Source: Alphaproteobacteria bacterium Ga0077535 (lineage in GTDB: Bacteria > Pseudomonadota > Alphaproteobacteria > Caulobacterales > Aquidulcibacteraceae). Taken from it: a stretch of 64,000 nt of DNA. Shown one piece after another: positions 50,246 through 58,233 of the stretch. The stretch spans positions 1-64,000 of the forward strand of contig LNEK01000007.1 in assembly GCA_001464425.1 (NCBI GenBank), written 5' to 3'. A program made the position numbers and the translations under genes. The notes beneath the pieces were generated by a model. It ran no database searches. It was not told the origin of the DNA and saw only the letters and a list, made by a program, of their open reading frames with translations. How positions within the stretch are numbered: position 1 is the first letter of the stretch; the number at the start of each line of letters is the position of its first letter.

Positions 50246-51243
50246 GCATCGCTATCAACGTAGTCAGACACGAGCGCGTTGCCCGCTTCGATGCCAAGAC
50301 TTTTCAGCTCCTGAAATAGGAGATGGATCCGATCCGCGAAATAGGTTGACTTAGAGTGGCCAATCAGGACGACAGGGACAGGCCGATTGGCCGCTGACGC
50401 ATGCTTCGCGACGTGAGCCGCAATCATTGCCGCTAACATGCGGGGCGCAATGACGTTGAAGTCGGCCATTACGTGCGTTCGTCCGATGAACTCGCTGACG
50501 CGGCTGAGTGGTGAGCGTCCAATGCGCGCAAGCGGTGCGCTATACAGTTTGCCGACGATCCGTCGGGTGTCGAGTCCATAGTGGTTGATGTGAGCAAGGC
50601 CTGCCAATGGCCGACGGCTTGTCAGAATAGGTAGTTCAAGCAGCGGCCCCTCGTGCCAGCAGGGTAACATCTCGAACGATCGATAATCGTAGTCCCCATA
50701 ACCGGAGCGAAAGTGGGCACCCGGCGCGACCGTGCTGTCGATCACAATGCCTTGGCGAGACAGCATTGCGAAAAGCTGTGTGTGGTTGCGCATAGACCAC
50801 GCACCCGCTCGGTAAGCCACAGGCTGATACCCCGGCAGTACTGGGGATAGAAGGTCACGAAGATACGCGCATCCTTCAGCGACAATTGCCTCAGCATCCG
50901 AGACCGGCAATAGGCTCAAATCATACTTGTTGCTGTCGAGACGCGGACGGCCCTCAATTGGTGCGGAGGCGAAGAACCACATTGGATGAATGTGGAGCTG
51001 AATGTCGTGTCCCCGCCGCGCGAGCTCTCGCAGTTGTGCCTCAACTGGGGCATAGTTCTCTTCAATGCCGTGATTGCGACAATAGATCAGTTGTCCAACT
51101 TCGACGAACAGGGTTGCGCGAGCGCCATTTAACTCAAGTACGTTTGCTAAGTGGGCAGTGGGTATGCACTGTTCACGGATTGCGTTGCCGGAACCGTCCC
51201 CGAACATTTCATAGTCCAAAGTAAATATAAGCTTTGTGTGCAC
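50191..51243 (-). CDS. Polysaccharide-deacetylase-fold protein
   Basis: 350 residues. The (beta/alpha) deacetylase (CE4/NodB-like) signatures are recognisable: LIFTLDYEMFGDGSGNAIRE (the T-x-D-x-D/E start), DIQLHIHPMWF (metal histidines H-x-H) and PVAYRAGAWSMRNHTQLFAM (R-A-G-x-x-S). The C-terminal VPVVLIGHSKST holds the last histidine. Residue spacing differs from classical NodB and the protein is longer. Likely role: N- or O-deacetylation of the lipid-linked glycan, or a related hydrolysis. It overlaps the flippase gene. Confidence 0.75.
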   Translation of the reverse strand: MHTKLIFTLDYEMFGDGSGNAIREQCIPTAHLANVLELNGARATLFVEVGQLIYCRNHGIEENYAPVEAQLRELARRGHDIQLHIHPMWFFASAPIEGRPRLDSNKYDLSLLPVSDAEAIVAEGCAYLRDLLSPVLPGYQPVAYRAGAWSMRNHTQLFAMLSRQGIVIDSTVAPGAHFRSGYGDYDYRSFEMLPCWHEGPLLELPILTSRRPLAGLAHINHYGLDTRRIVGKLYSAPLARIGRSPLSRVSEFIGRTHVMADFNVIAPRMLAAMIAAHVAKHASAANRPVPVVLIGHSKSTYFADRIHLLFQELKSLGIEAGNALVSDYVDSDAWPKSTPLKRYARTITAH

Positions 51244-51250
51244 AACAGAC

Positions 51251-52312
51251 CTAGCCTGGGTTGGATCTTTCAGCGTTGCAGCTCACATCGCCTCTTTTTT
51301 TTGTTCGCAATTGACGCAAGAATACTAGGTAGTCCGCAGACGTGGAAAGTTGCGGATGTGCGGCCGGCTTTCCCGTGGTGGTAGCGCGTCGGATCGCATC
51401 CAAGAAGTCTTCTTTGTCTCCGTAAGTATAGCAGGTAGCGCCTTCCGGCCTTGCTACGGCGTCGCTGGCGACGACGGGAACGCCGTTCTCCAGAGCTTCT
51501 AAGACGGCCACTGAATTTCCATCCGTACTCGTCGGACGGAGGTACACAAAAGTGCGTCGTAGGAGAGCGCGGAAATTCACCCCAGTTGGGATGTGTATAA
51601 AATTCCCTGCATTGTGGGGGTCCAGCTCGTTGGGATCGTACGCGGCCTTTGGATCCAGAAAGATTACCCAGATGCCCATTTCTTGCAGCTGCGGAAGATT
51701 GTCCGCAACGAAGAGAAACCCATAGGTTTCCTGGCCTTGTCGGAAGTCTTTCGTATGCGCATAGACTACCGCGAACTTTACGGCGCCCGCGCGATCTAGG
51801 CGCCGTTGGGTTGGGACATCAAGTTCTCCGTCTTCAGCAAGCGCAGTCGTGCGAAGAAGGGGTGTCATTAGAGTGAATCGAGTTTGAGCCTGTCGTTGGA
51901 AGGACAAATGGATATCGCGGTTGAGCAGTATAAAGCCGTGAGAGAAAGCAATCGCAGCCTTGTTGGACCAACGATCAAAATCAAACGTGTTACCATGGAC
52001 TGTGTGTAGCACTGTCAATCCCATCATTCGCCCGAGCAAGCTGGCGACGAAACGTTTGAATGGGTGTTGAAGATTGAAGTGGATGACATCCGTCCGCCTA
52101 AAGAGGCATTTCCAAATTTCGTACCATTCAAGGCGAAAGGCTTGTACTCCGGGCTCCTCTGAAAGGGCCGCGAGAACACTTACAATGCTCGCGCCAGCGC
52201 CTCCGGGCGGAGGTGGGACTGGCCCGATAACTGCAACTGCGAGGGGCTTTTCCTGTACGCTGGCGGCGTTGATGAGAACCGAGTTCACCGGACAGAAGCT
52301 TCTTGTCTGCAA
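51251..52312 (-). CDS. Glycosyltransferase (GT4-like)
   Basis: 353 residues from TTG 52312; GTG 52288 is a possible alternative. VAVIGPVPPPPGGAGASIVS is the glycine-rich GT-B start. VIHFNLQHPFKRFVASLLGR, VLHTVHGNTFDFDRW and RRTFVYLRPTSTDGNSVAVL with EALENGVPVVASDAVARPEG give the donor-site E-x7-E-like motif in a GT4 arrangement. Shorter than average GT4. It lies eight bases downstream in transcription from the AAC(3)-like gene's region and just before the deacetylase gene, consistent with one operon. Confidence 0.85.
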   Translation of the reverse strand: MQTRSFCPVNSVLINAASVQEKPLAVAVIGPVPPPPGGAGASIVSVLAALSEEPGVQAFRLEWYEIWKCLFRRTDVIHFNLQHPFKRFVASLLGRMMGLTVLHTVHGNTFDFDRWSNKAAIAFSHGFILLNRDIHLSFQRQAQTRFTLMTPLLRTTALAEDGELDVPTQRRLDRAGAVKFAVVYAHTKDFRQGQETYGFLFVADNLPQLQEMGIWVIFLDPKAAYDPNELDPHNAGNFIHIPTGVNFRALLRRTFVYLRPTSTDGNSVAVLEALENGVPVVASDAVARPEGATCYTYGDKEDFLDAIRRATTTGKPAAHPQLSTSADYLVFLRQLRTKKRGDVSCNAERSNPG

Positions 52313-52345
52313 GGGCGTTTGTCTGATGCCACCGTAACATCAATC

Positions 52346-53218
52346 TCAGTCATAGATTGTAGTAGCATTTTCCCGCGCATTGCGGATTGCTGACACTAGT
52401 GCTGGTCCATCTACTGAAAAGAAGTCGGTAAATGAAACGCGTTTAATCGAGTACTTGGCCGCGTTCATATGTCGTCGACAAAATTTTTCGGGGTCAGCGC
52501 GTGCCATCATAGGCAGGCTATGAATCATCGTGTGAACAATGTGCGCCTCACCCGACATGTCATAGCAGAGCTTCTGATACACGGTGTTTTCCCACACGCT
52601 CTGTCGGACGCTTTCGTGGTCGAGGTCTTCAGGCACGTGAACGAAGGATAGATAGGACAGAGGCGTGCCGATCCCTATGATGCGCACACTGAGGTCCAGC
52701 ATTTTAGCATAGGGGCTTCCTTCACCAAACGGGTAAAGACAGCGTTCGTGCCCACTGCAAATGAACTCAGCATGTGGGCCAATTGCGGCAACAGACTTAG
52801 TCGGATGGGTCGACCGAGTTGCCCCTGGTCGCATCCGCAGCGTTTCAGACAGCGCTCCCATACCTGATGGTGTTGACCTCGCATCAAAGAACGCCTCGGA
52901 GGTGAGGAAGTCCGCCGAGTTCATGCGCGGATACGTCGGCACGACAATCGTCCCGTCGGGCCCTACTAGATCTTGAAGGATGTCAAGAACAGCTTCGGCG
53001 GAGAGCTTTGTCGGAACGAGCGACAAACTCGCGTGCAGCATAACCACTTGACCCGATCTTACGCCGAGTTCGCTCAGCAATCCACGAAGCGCGCTCTGAT
53101 CCAAGCTGGGGATCAGTTCACGCAATCGCCTGCGCAGACCTAGCTCCATCCGCTTGAGCGCCTTGCGTGAATCGACATCAAGTATTTGCGCGAGTGCTTT
53201 CCGGAGAACGATTCGCAT
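52346..53218 (-). CDS. AAC(3)-family N-acetyltransferase
   Basis: 290 residues. The aminoglycoside 3-N-acetyltransferase fold is shown by VRSGQVVMLHASLSLVPTKL, GPDGTIVVPTYPRMNSADFL, SGMGALSETLRMRPGATRST, HPTKSVAAIGPHAEFICSGH and EDLDHESVRQS. The catalytic His is in S-x-H-P-x-x-S. In this setting it is probably an acetyl-CoA-dependent acetyltransferase for an amino sugar of the polysaccharide, as with YokD/BacA-type relatives in capsule loci, and not an antibiotic-resistance gene. Located between the polymerase and a glycosyltransferase gene. Confidence 0.88.
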   Translation of the reverse strand: MRIVLRKALAQILDVDSRKALKRMELGLRRRLRELIPSLDQSALRGLLSELGVRSGQVVMLHASLSLVPTKLSAEAVLDILQDLVGPDGTIVVPTYPRMNSADFLTSEAFFDARSTPSGMGALSETLRMRPGATRSTHPTKSVAAIGPHAEFICSGHERCLYPFGEGSPYAKMLDLSVRIIGIGTPLSYLSFVHVPEDLDHESVRQSVWENTVYQKLCYDMSGEAHIVHTMIHSLPMMARADPEKFCRRHMNAAKYSIKRVSFTDFFSVDGPALVSAIRNARENATTIYD

Positions 53219-53249
53219 CGGAGGAGCTCGATTACTTAATAAGGCTCGG

Positions 53250-54653
53250 TCATTGATCGCGGCTAACTTGCAGGGAGTCGCTATTGGCTCTTGTGTTGAT
53301 TGCGGAAGCCGCGAGCCGCCTGTTTCTTCCCATCCAGGCAGCTTGGGCTACGCCAAACACGGCTCCTAGCATGACGTTGCTGTACCTGGTGGTTAGAGCT
53401 GTATGCGTCGACATGAACTCGACCATCAAGACAGCCAGGCAAATCAACATACCGCCACCGAGGGCCGAGCGGCGCGGATCTGGCCGGCGGTTCAGCTGTT
53501 CGAATTTTCGAGAGCCAGAGCTGCGGACGGTTGCAAGCCTTAGGGATACGCCGCCTAGCGCCGCGACCAGAAGGAGCAACGGAATAGGCCCGGATTCGGC
53601 GAAGAACATCAGAAATACGTTATGCGCGCCCTGCCAAGTACCATTCTCGTAGAAGCCGCCGACGCCCGTGTAGTAATGCGCGGAGCCGATGCCAGCACCT
53701 GCGGGAAATCTGCGCCATGAATCGTCTAAGATGGCCTCCCACAACACTGTTCGGTAAGTGGTGGTCTGTTCATCAACTCGTCCGCCGAGAATTTCTGGAA
53801 CGGCCAGGAGGCGGTTCATTTGAGAGTCGTTGAGTGCAAACCCAAAGATCTCTGCGCTAGCCATGATGAGGGCGCGCGGGTCTTCAATGAGCGCGATACT
53901 CGCGATTGCCAAAACTGACGCCACGAGCAGTTTCGAAAATTTAATTGGCCATATCGCAGTGACGAACAAGACCGCAATCATCGCGGTCATCCCTGTTTTT
54001 GAGAGAGTGAGGATAACAGATATGATGACAAGAGAGAGAAGCATGGCTTGTTTTAATCGATTTCGCAGCGGGTAGGCTTGAAGCAACGCTGCCGCAATCA
54101 CGGAAACAATCGCTGCCTCGTTAGGATTCCCGAACAGCCCGCCCATTCGATGAGCGCTTGATAAAGGCAGATAAGCATAGAAGCTGTACAAAGCGGGTGA
54201 GAGCAGGGTCGCAGCACCTGCAACCACGAATCCATTGCGTAGAAATTCAATAAACGCTCGTTGTCGATTTTCGTCTACAAGGCGGCCGCTGTAACTGGCG
54301 ATCGCAAGAACGAGGAGGAGTGAGCTAAGATATGCAATATTCAATTGAAGTGGATCTGCGACTGACGACGTCGGATCGTAGTACAAGTTCGCGAAGATCA
54401 GATAAGCTGTAACAGCGGTGCCAAACCAGAAGATGGGCCCGGCTAAAGCCGTGGTGAGGCCCCGCATCAACAGATAGAGCGCGCCTACAAACAGAACGAC
54501 TGAGAAGGTTTGCCCGACTCCAGTCAGCATTGTAACGACGCCATTTAGGTTAAGGATGCATATCAGAGCGAGGGCGCGCGCAACTGTGTCCTCCCGGCCC
54601 GACGGCTCAACGCGTCTCCGCTTCCGGCTTGAGGTGACTTCTAGGCTGCCCAT
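53250..54653 (-). CDS. O-antigen ligase/polymerase-like membrane protein (Wzy-type)
   Basis: 467 residues with about 10-12 membrane helices. The large periplasmic loop near the C-terminus has TYRTVLWEAILDDSWRRFPA, GAGIGSAHYYTGVGGFYENG and TWQGAHNVFLMFFAESGPIP, the G-x-G...H-N-x-x-L pattern of the Wzy_C family (O-antigen ligase/polymerase). The N-terminal cytoplasmic tail is basic. It would polymerise flipped repeat units; a ligase role is equally compatible with sequence. Part of the minus-strand operon, 151 bases from galE. Confidence 0.85.
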   Translation of the reverse strand: MGSLEVTSSRKRRRVEPSGREDTVARALALICILNLNGVVTMLTGVGQTFSVVLFVGALYLLMRGLTTALAGPIFWFGTAVTAYLIFANLYYDPTSSVADPLQLNIAYLSSLLLVLAIASYSGRLVDENRQRAFIEFLRNGFVVAGAATLLSPALYSFYAYLPLSSAHRMGGLFGNPNEAAIVSVIAAALLQAYPLRNRLKQAMLLSLVIISVILTLSKTGMTAMIAVLFVTAIWPIKFSKLLVASVLAIASIALIEDPRALIMASAEIFGFALNDSQMNRLLAVPEILGGRVDEQTTTYRTVLWEAILDDSWRRFPAGAGIGSAHYYTGVGGFYENGTWQGAHNVFLMFFAESGPIPLLLLVAALGGVSLRLATVRSSGSRKFEQLNRRPDPRRSALGGGMLICLAVLMVEFMSTHTALTTRYSNVMLGAVFGVAQAAWMGRNRRLAASAINTRANSDSLQVSRDQ

Positions 54654-54804
54654 CGTTCCTTCGCGCCGGCGGCATGACAGACACCGTCTGTTGGGTGTTT
54701 CCAGTCGACATGCGGTTCAGGCTGATCGCGCGTCAGCTGAATGTCATCGTTTGTAGAGTGAGCTTTCGCCGTTCGAGAATGCGGATGATTCAGCTCAAGC
54801 AATG

Positions 54805-55833
54805 CTAAGACGCGCCTTCGAGCGGGGAGCGCGAGGAAATGTGGTGATCTGCCCTTGTCGCCATAGCTCGAGTCCAACTGAGCGCGCTTGCGACGATCCC
54901 GTCCAGATCCTCGTGTCTCGGTCGCCAACCCAATGCGCGCATTCGCGAGGCATTGGCCACAAGCGCTGGAGCATCGCCAAGACGTCTGGCGACGAATTCG
55001 CAAGGGAGCGGTCGTCCAAGTACGCGGTTGAAAGCAGCAACCACTTCCAGGACCGAGGCGCCTCGGCCATACCCACAATTCAAGACTGAGAAGCTTCCGA
55101 TGCTTGCAGCGGCATGGTGCTCCAGTGCTGTGAGATGAGCACTCGCGAGATCGCTAACGTGAATATAGTCCCTCACGCAGGTGCCGTCCGGCGTGTCGTA
55201 GTCAGTACCGAAAATCTCAAGGTGCGGGCGTTGTGCCAACGCCACTTCGGTCGCAGTTCGAATTAGATGGCCTGGATTCGCGCCAGCTGGACCGCATCGG
55301 CCGGCGGAGTCCACGCCAGCAACATTGAAGTAGCGAAGCGCCGTTGCCTGTAGGGTGTGGGATTGAGCAGCTGAACGCAGGATCTGCTCGACCATAAGTT
55401 TCGAGCTCCCATAAGGCGTTAGCGGCGCCGTATGGCTGTCTTCACTTACGACTGGCCCGACTTTGGGATCGTAGACTGCCGCTGTGGACGAAAATAGAAA
55501 CTGGCGTGTGCCCGCCTGGATCGCGGCTTGAATGAGCACGATCGACTTGGCGGTGTTGGTATCGAAGTATTTCAGCGGATCCATGAGCGACTCTGCTGGT
55601 ATGATCTTGCCAGCAAAATGAATGATCGCATCGGGTTTTTCCGTACCGAGTATTTGGTCGACGTACTCTCTGTTGCCAACATCTCCGACAAAAAGCGGCA
55701 CATCGGAAGGTAAGTTGCCGCGCACTCCGGTAGAGAGATCATCCAGCGCGATTACTTGGTGGCCGCGATCAAAAAGCGCCCAAACGGTATGGGAGCCGAT
55801 GTAACCGCATCCGCCGGTTACCAGCACCTTCAT
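54805..55833 (-). CDS. galE: UDP-glucose 4-epimerase
   Basis: 342 residues. NAD motif VTGGCGYIGSHTVWALFDRG at 5-24, ALDDLSTG, FLFSSTAAVYDPKVGPVVSE with the catalytic Ser/Thr, and TPYGSSKLMVEQILR with the Y-x3-K. RYFNVAGVDSAGRCGPAGAN and DYIHVSDLASAHLTAL are the substrate-binding blocks of GalE. It interconverts UDP-Glc and UDP-Gal, supplying galactosyl donor. Its ATG overlaps the stop of the 41-codon frame at 55830-55955 by ATGA. Confidence 0.94.
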   Translation of the reverse strand: MKVLVTGGCGYIGSHTVWALFDRGHQVIALDDLSTGVRGNLPSDVPLFVGDVGNREYVDQILGTEKPDAIIHFAGKIIPAESLMDPLKYFDTNTAKSIVLIQAAIQAGTRQFLFSSTAAVYDPKVGPVVSEDSHTAPLTPYGSSKLMVEQILRSAAQSHTLQATALRYFNVAGVDSAGRCGPAGANPGHLIRTATEVALAQRPHLEIFGTDYDTPDGTCVRDYIHVSDLASAHLTALEHHAAASIGSFSVLNCGYGRGASVLEVVAAFNRVLGRPLPCEFVARRLGDAPALVANASRMRALGWRPRHEDLDGIVASALSWTRAMATRADHHISSRSPLEGAS

Positions 55834-55955
55834 TGAGTTGCAGCCATGTATTGAAATACATTATCCGGCGTGGCCAAGTCATAGGCGCTCTTGAAAGGTC
55901 TGTGGCGGATGCGAACTTTTTGAGCGTCAAGCCGAATCTTTGAGGTAGCGGTCAT
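55830..55955 (-). CDS. 41-residue ORF coupled to glmS and galE
   Basis: ATG 55955-55953 overlaps the glmS stop (ATGA), and TGA 55832-55830 overlaps the galE start (ATGA). The 41 residues begin MTATSKIRLDAQKVRIRHRP and end VFQYMAATQ. The first half is strongly basic, the second more neutral, with no membrane helix. Four-base overlaps at both ends are the arrangement of a translated gene in an operon and unlikely by chance. It is too short to resemble any enzyme; it could be a regulator or binding microprotein for amino-sugar flux, or the relic of a larger gene. Confidence 0.55.
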   Translation of the reverse strand: MTATSKIRLDAQKVRIRHRPFKSAYDLATPDNVFQYMAATQ

Positions 55956-57772
55956 TCGACGGTGACCGATTTCGCTAGATTGCGTGGCTGGTCGACATCG
56001 ACGCCGAGCGAGCAGGCGGTGAGGTAGGCGAGCATCTGCGCCGGCGCGGCATAAACGATTGGCGCCGTAAACGGATCGCAAGCCGGAAGCGCGATGCTAT
56101 GATGAGCGACGTCCTTGGCGGCGGCGCAGCCGGCGGCGTCGGAGATCAAAATGATGCGGCCGCCGCGGGCCGCGACTTCCTGCATGTTGGAAAGCGTCTT
56201 TTCAAACAGCTGATCGTGCGGCGCGATGACGACGATGCGCATGTCTTTGTCGATAAGCGCGATCGGGCCATGCTTCAGTTCGCCAGCGGCATAAGCCTCG
56301 GCGTGAATATAAGTGATCTCTTTGAATTTGAGCGCAGCCTCTAGGGCGAGCGGGTAGTAAGGCCCGCGTCCGAGGAAGAGCACACTGCGCGTAGTGGCCA
56401 GGTCCTCCGCGATCGCATCGAGGTCTGAGCTTGCTGAGATAGCTTCGCTTAGTCGGGCCGGCATCTCTTTCAAAGCGGTGACGAGGCGTGTCTCTTCCTG
56501 GCTTGAGAGCCGCTTGCGTTTGCGCGCCGCCGCGACCGTAAGGCAGGCGAGCGCGCAGAGCTGGGCGGTGAACGCCTTGGTCGATGCGACTCCAATTTCC
56601 GGACCCGCTTGCGTCGGCAGCCGCGCATCGGCGGTGCGCCAGATCGTCGATTCCGGCACGTTGACGATCGCGAGAGATTTGAGGCCTTGGCCTTGCGCGT
56701 GCTTCAGCGCCGCCAGCGTGTCGGCGGTCTCGCCCGATTGCGAGACGAAGATGCCAAAGCCGCCCGTCGGGTTGGGCGCCTTGCGATAGTGAAATTCCGA
56801 GGCGATGTCGGTCTCGACCGCGATACCGGCGATGCCTTCAAGCCAATATTCGCCGATGCGCCCGGCATAATGCGCAGTGCCGCAGCCAATGATGATCGCG
56901 CGGTCAGCGCCGATGTCGACGCCGTCGAGATCGGGCATTTGGATCTTATTGCCCTTGTCGTCGATATATTGGGCGATCGTGCGTTCGGTCGTCGCCGGCT
57001 GCTCCAGAATTTCCTTCAGCATGTAATGGGCGTGGCCGGCCTTGGAGACGCTGCCTTGGCAAAAGAGCGGCTGCTCGCTGCGGCTGACGAGCGCGCCATC
57101 TCTATCAAGGATTTGTGCGTGGCCTGGTTCGACCAAGCCGACGTCGCCGTCTTCGAGATAGATGATCTGGTCGGCGAGGCCTTCGAGCGCGATCGCGTCG
57201 CTGCCGACAAAGGCTTCATCGCCTTTCAGCGCAATCGCTAGCGGGCTGCCTTGTCGCGCCACCAAGAGCAGGCCGGGCGCCTCCGCTATCATCGCAACGA
57301 TCGCGAACGCGCCTTCAAGGCGCGCAATCGCGGCGGCGAAGGCGCGGGCAGGAACAGGGTCCGCTTCGAGTTCGGCGGTGATGAGATGGGCGATGACTTC
57401 TGAATCGGTCTCTGATTCAAAGTGCGCGCCGCAGGCCGCGAGCTCTTCGCGCAACGCCCGGTGATTTTCGATAATGCCGTTATGGACGATGGCGACATTC
57501 TTGGTCGCGTGCGGGTGAGCGTTGGCTTTGGTCGGTCCTCCATGCGTCGCCCAGCGTGTGTGCCCAATGCCGGTCTGGCCTGCGAGCGGCTTGCGCTTGT
57601 GCAGTTTCTCAAGCGCTGCGATCTTGCCAGGCGCGCGGCGCCGTTGGATGCGGCCGGCCTCGAGGGTTGCGATCCCGGCGCTGTCATAGCCGCGATATTC
57701 GAGCCGCTTTAAGCCCTCGATCAGACGCGCCGAGACTGGCTCGGCGCTAATCATGCCGATTATCCCGCACAT
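55952..57772 (-). CDS. glmS: Glutamine--fructose-6-phosphate aminotransferase (isomerizing)
   Basis: 606 residues starting MCGIIGMISAEP, with the nucleophilic Cys2 freed by Met removal. The glutaminase domain (1-220) has IGHTRWATHGGPTKANAHPH, IVHNGIIENHRALREEL and SETDSEVIAHLI. Two SIS domains follow (about 285-425 and 455-590): GCGTAHYAGRIGEYWLEGIA, SQSGETADTLAALKHAQGQG, KFKEITYIHAEAYAAGELKH, and it ends QPRNLAKSVTVE, the canonical C-terminus. It makes glucosamine-6-phosphate, the entry to UDP-GlcNAc for peptidoglycan and for wecB/wecC. First gene of the polysaccharide transcript. Confidence 0.96.
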   Translation of the reverse strand: MCGIIGMISAEPVSARLIEGLKRLEYRGYDSAGIATLEAGRIQRRRAPGKIAALEKLHKRKPLAGQTGIGHTRWATHGGPTKANAHPHATKNVAIVHNGIIENHRALREELAACGAHFESETDSEVIAHLITAELEADPVPARAFAAAIARLEGAFAIVAMIAEAPGLLLVARQGSPLAIALKGDEAFVGSDAIALEGLADQIIYLEDGDVGLVEPGHAQILDRDGALVSRSEQPLFCQGSVSKAGHAHYMLKEILEQPATTERTIAQYIDDKGNKIQMPDLDGVDIGADRAIIIGCGTAHYAGRIGEYWLEGIAGIAVETDIASEFHYRKAPNPTGGFGIFVSQSGETADTLAALKHAQGQGLKSLAIVNVPESTIWRTADARLPTQAGPEIGVASTKAFTAQLCALACLTVAAARKRKRLSSQEETRLVTALKEMPARLSEAISASSDLDAIAEDLATTRSVLFLGRGPYYPLALEAALKFKEITYIHAEAYAAGELKHGPIALIDKDMRIVVIAPHDQLFEKTLSNMQEVAARGGRIILISDAAGCAAAKDVAHHSIALPACDPFTAPIVYAAPAQMLAYLTACSLGVDVDQPRNLAKSVTVE

Positions 57773-57836
57773 GAGCTTTGTGTGTTCTTTTGCACTTTAA
57801 GGAAGGCGCTTAGCGCGGGGCTCGCCCGATAAAACC

Positions 57837-57956
57837 GATTGAAGCGCGTGCCGAAAAGTGGAGACCGGTTTTCGGAAAAGACGCGCGATAAGGTTTGATT
57901 GAAGCGCGTGCCGAAAAGTGGGAGCCGGTTTTCGGATAACACGCGCGATAAGGTTT
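57837..57956. repeat. Two tandem 60-bp repeat units
   Basis: Units 57837-57896 and 57897-57956 differ at a few positions; each has GATTGAAGCGCGTGCCGAAA followed by AGTGG, CCGGTTTTCGG and ACGCGCGATAAGGTTT. CCGAAAA...TTTTCGG is an inverted repeat inside each unit. The core GTGCCGAAAAGTGG...CCGGTTTTCGG is an intergenic palindromic repeat I know from Rhizobiales and Caulobacterales genomes. The open frame across it (57760-58068) is just the translated repeat. Confidence 0.85.
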
Positions 57957-58107
57957 GAAGCTCAGACGCGGCGATGCTCGCGCGCGAGCGCGCATCGTGC
58001 GCAGCGCCGATCGGTTGATGGGTTGAAGAAGTTGGCATCGTCGAATTGAAGCGCGCGGCGTCATCCAAGCGCGCGCGTTAGTCTCATGCTACCGCACGCC
58101 GGGTGAA

Positions 58108-58180
58108 ACGGGTCACCCGAGCGCCGATAGGCGCTTCCCCAAACGAGGGAAGCGGACAAGCGGATGGGATGGTGACCCGT
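58108..58180. ncRNA. Highly structured intergenic element near glmS
   Basis: Outer stem ACGGGTCACC (58108-58117) with GGTGACCCGT (58171-58180), both perfect. Inside lie CGCTTCCC (58132-58139) with GGGAAGCG (58147-58154), and GCGCC-GATA-GGCGC (58121-58134), which competes with the former for bases. It lies 340 bases ahead of glmS on the minus strand and 50 bases past the stop of the glutaminase-like gene. It might be an RNA (either strand), a leader switch or a DNA element. No known riboswitch consensus was recognised. Confidence 0.35.
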
Positions 58181-58233
58181 ACGTCCCTCAACCCGCCCAA
58201 AATTACTCTAGCCGATCGCCTTGTGCGCCTCAA

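Noticed and set aside
52346-53218. Annotation of the AAC(3)-family gene as antibiotic resistance
   Set aside because: Its place in a polysaccharide operon points to sugar acetylation; resistance cannot be inferred from family membership alone.
56609-57241. 210-codon plus-strand frame opposite glmS
   Set aside because: Mirror of a well-conserved enzyme gene; no independent motif.
57760-58068. 102-codon minus-strand frame upstream of glmS
   Set aside because: Its repetitive translation is produced by the two 60-bp palindromic repeat units; there is no ribosome site.
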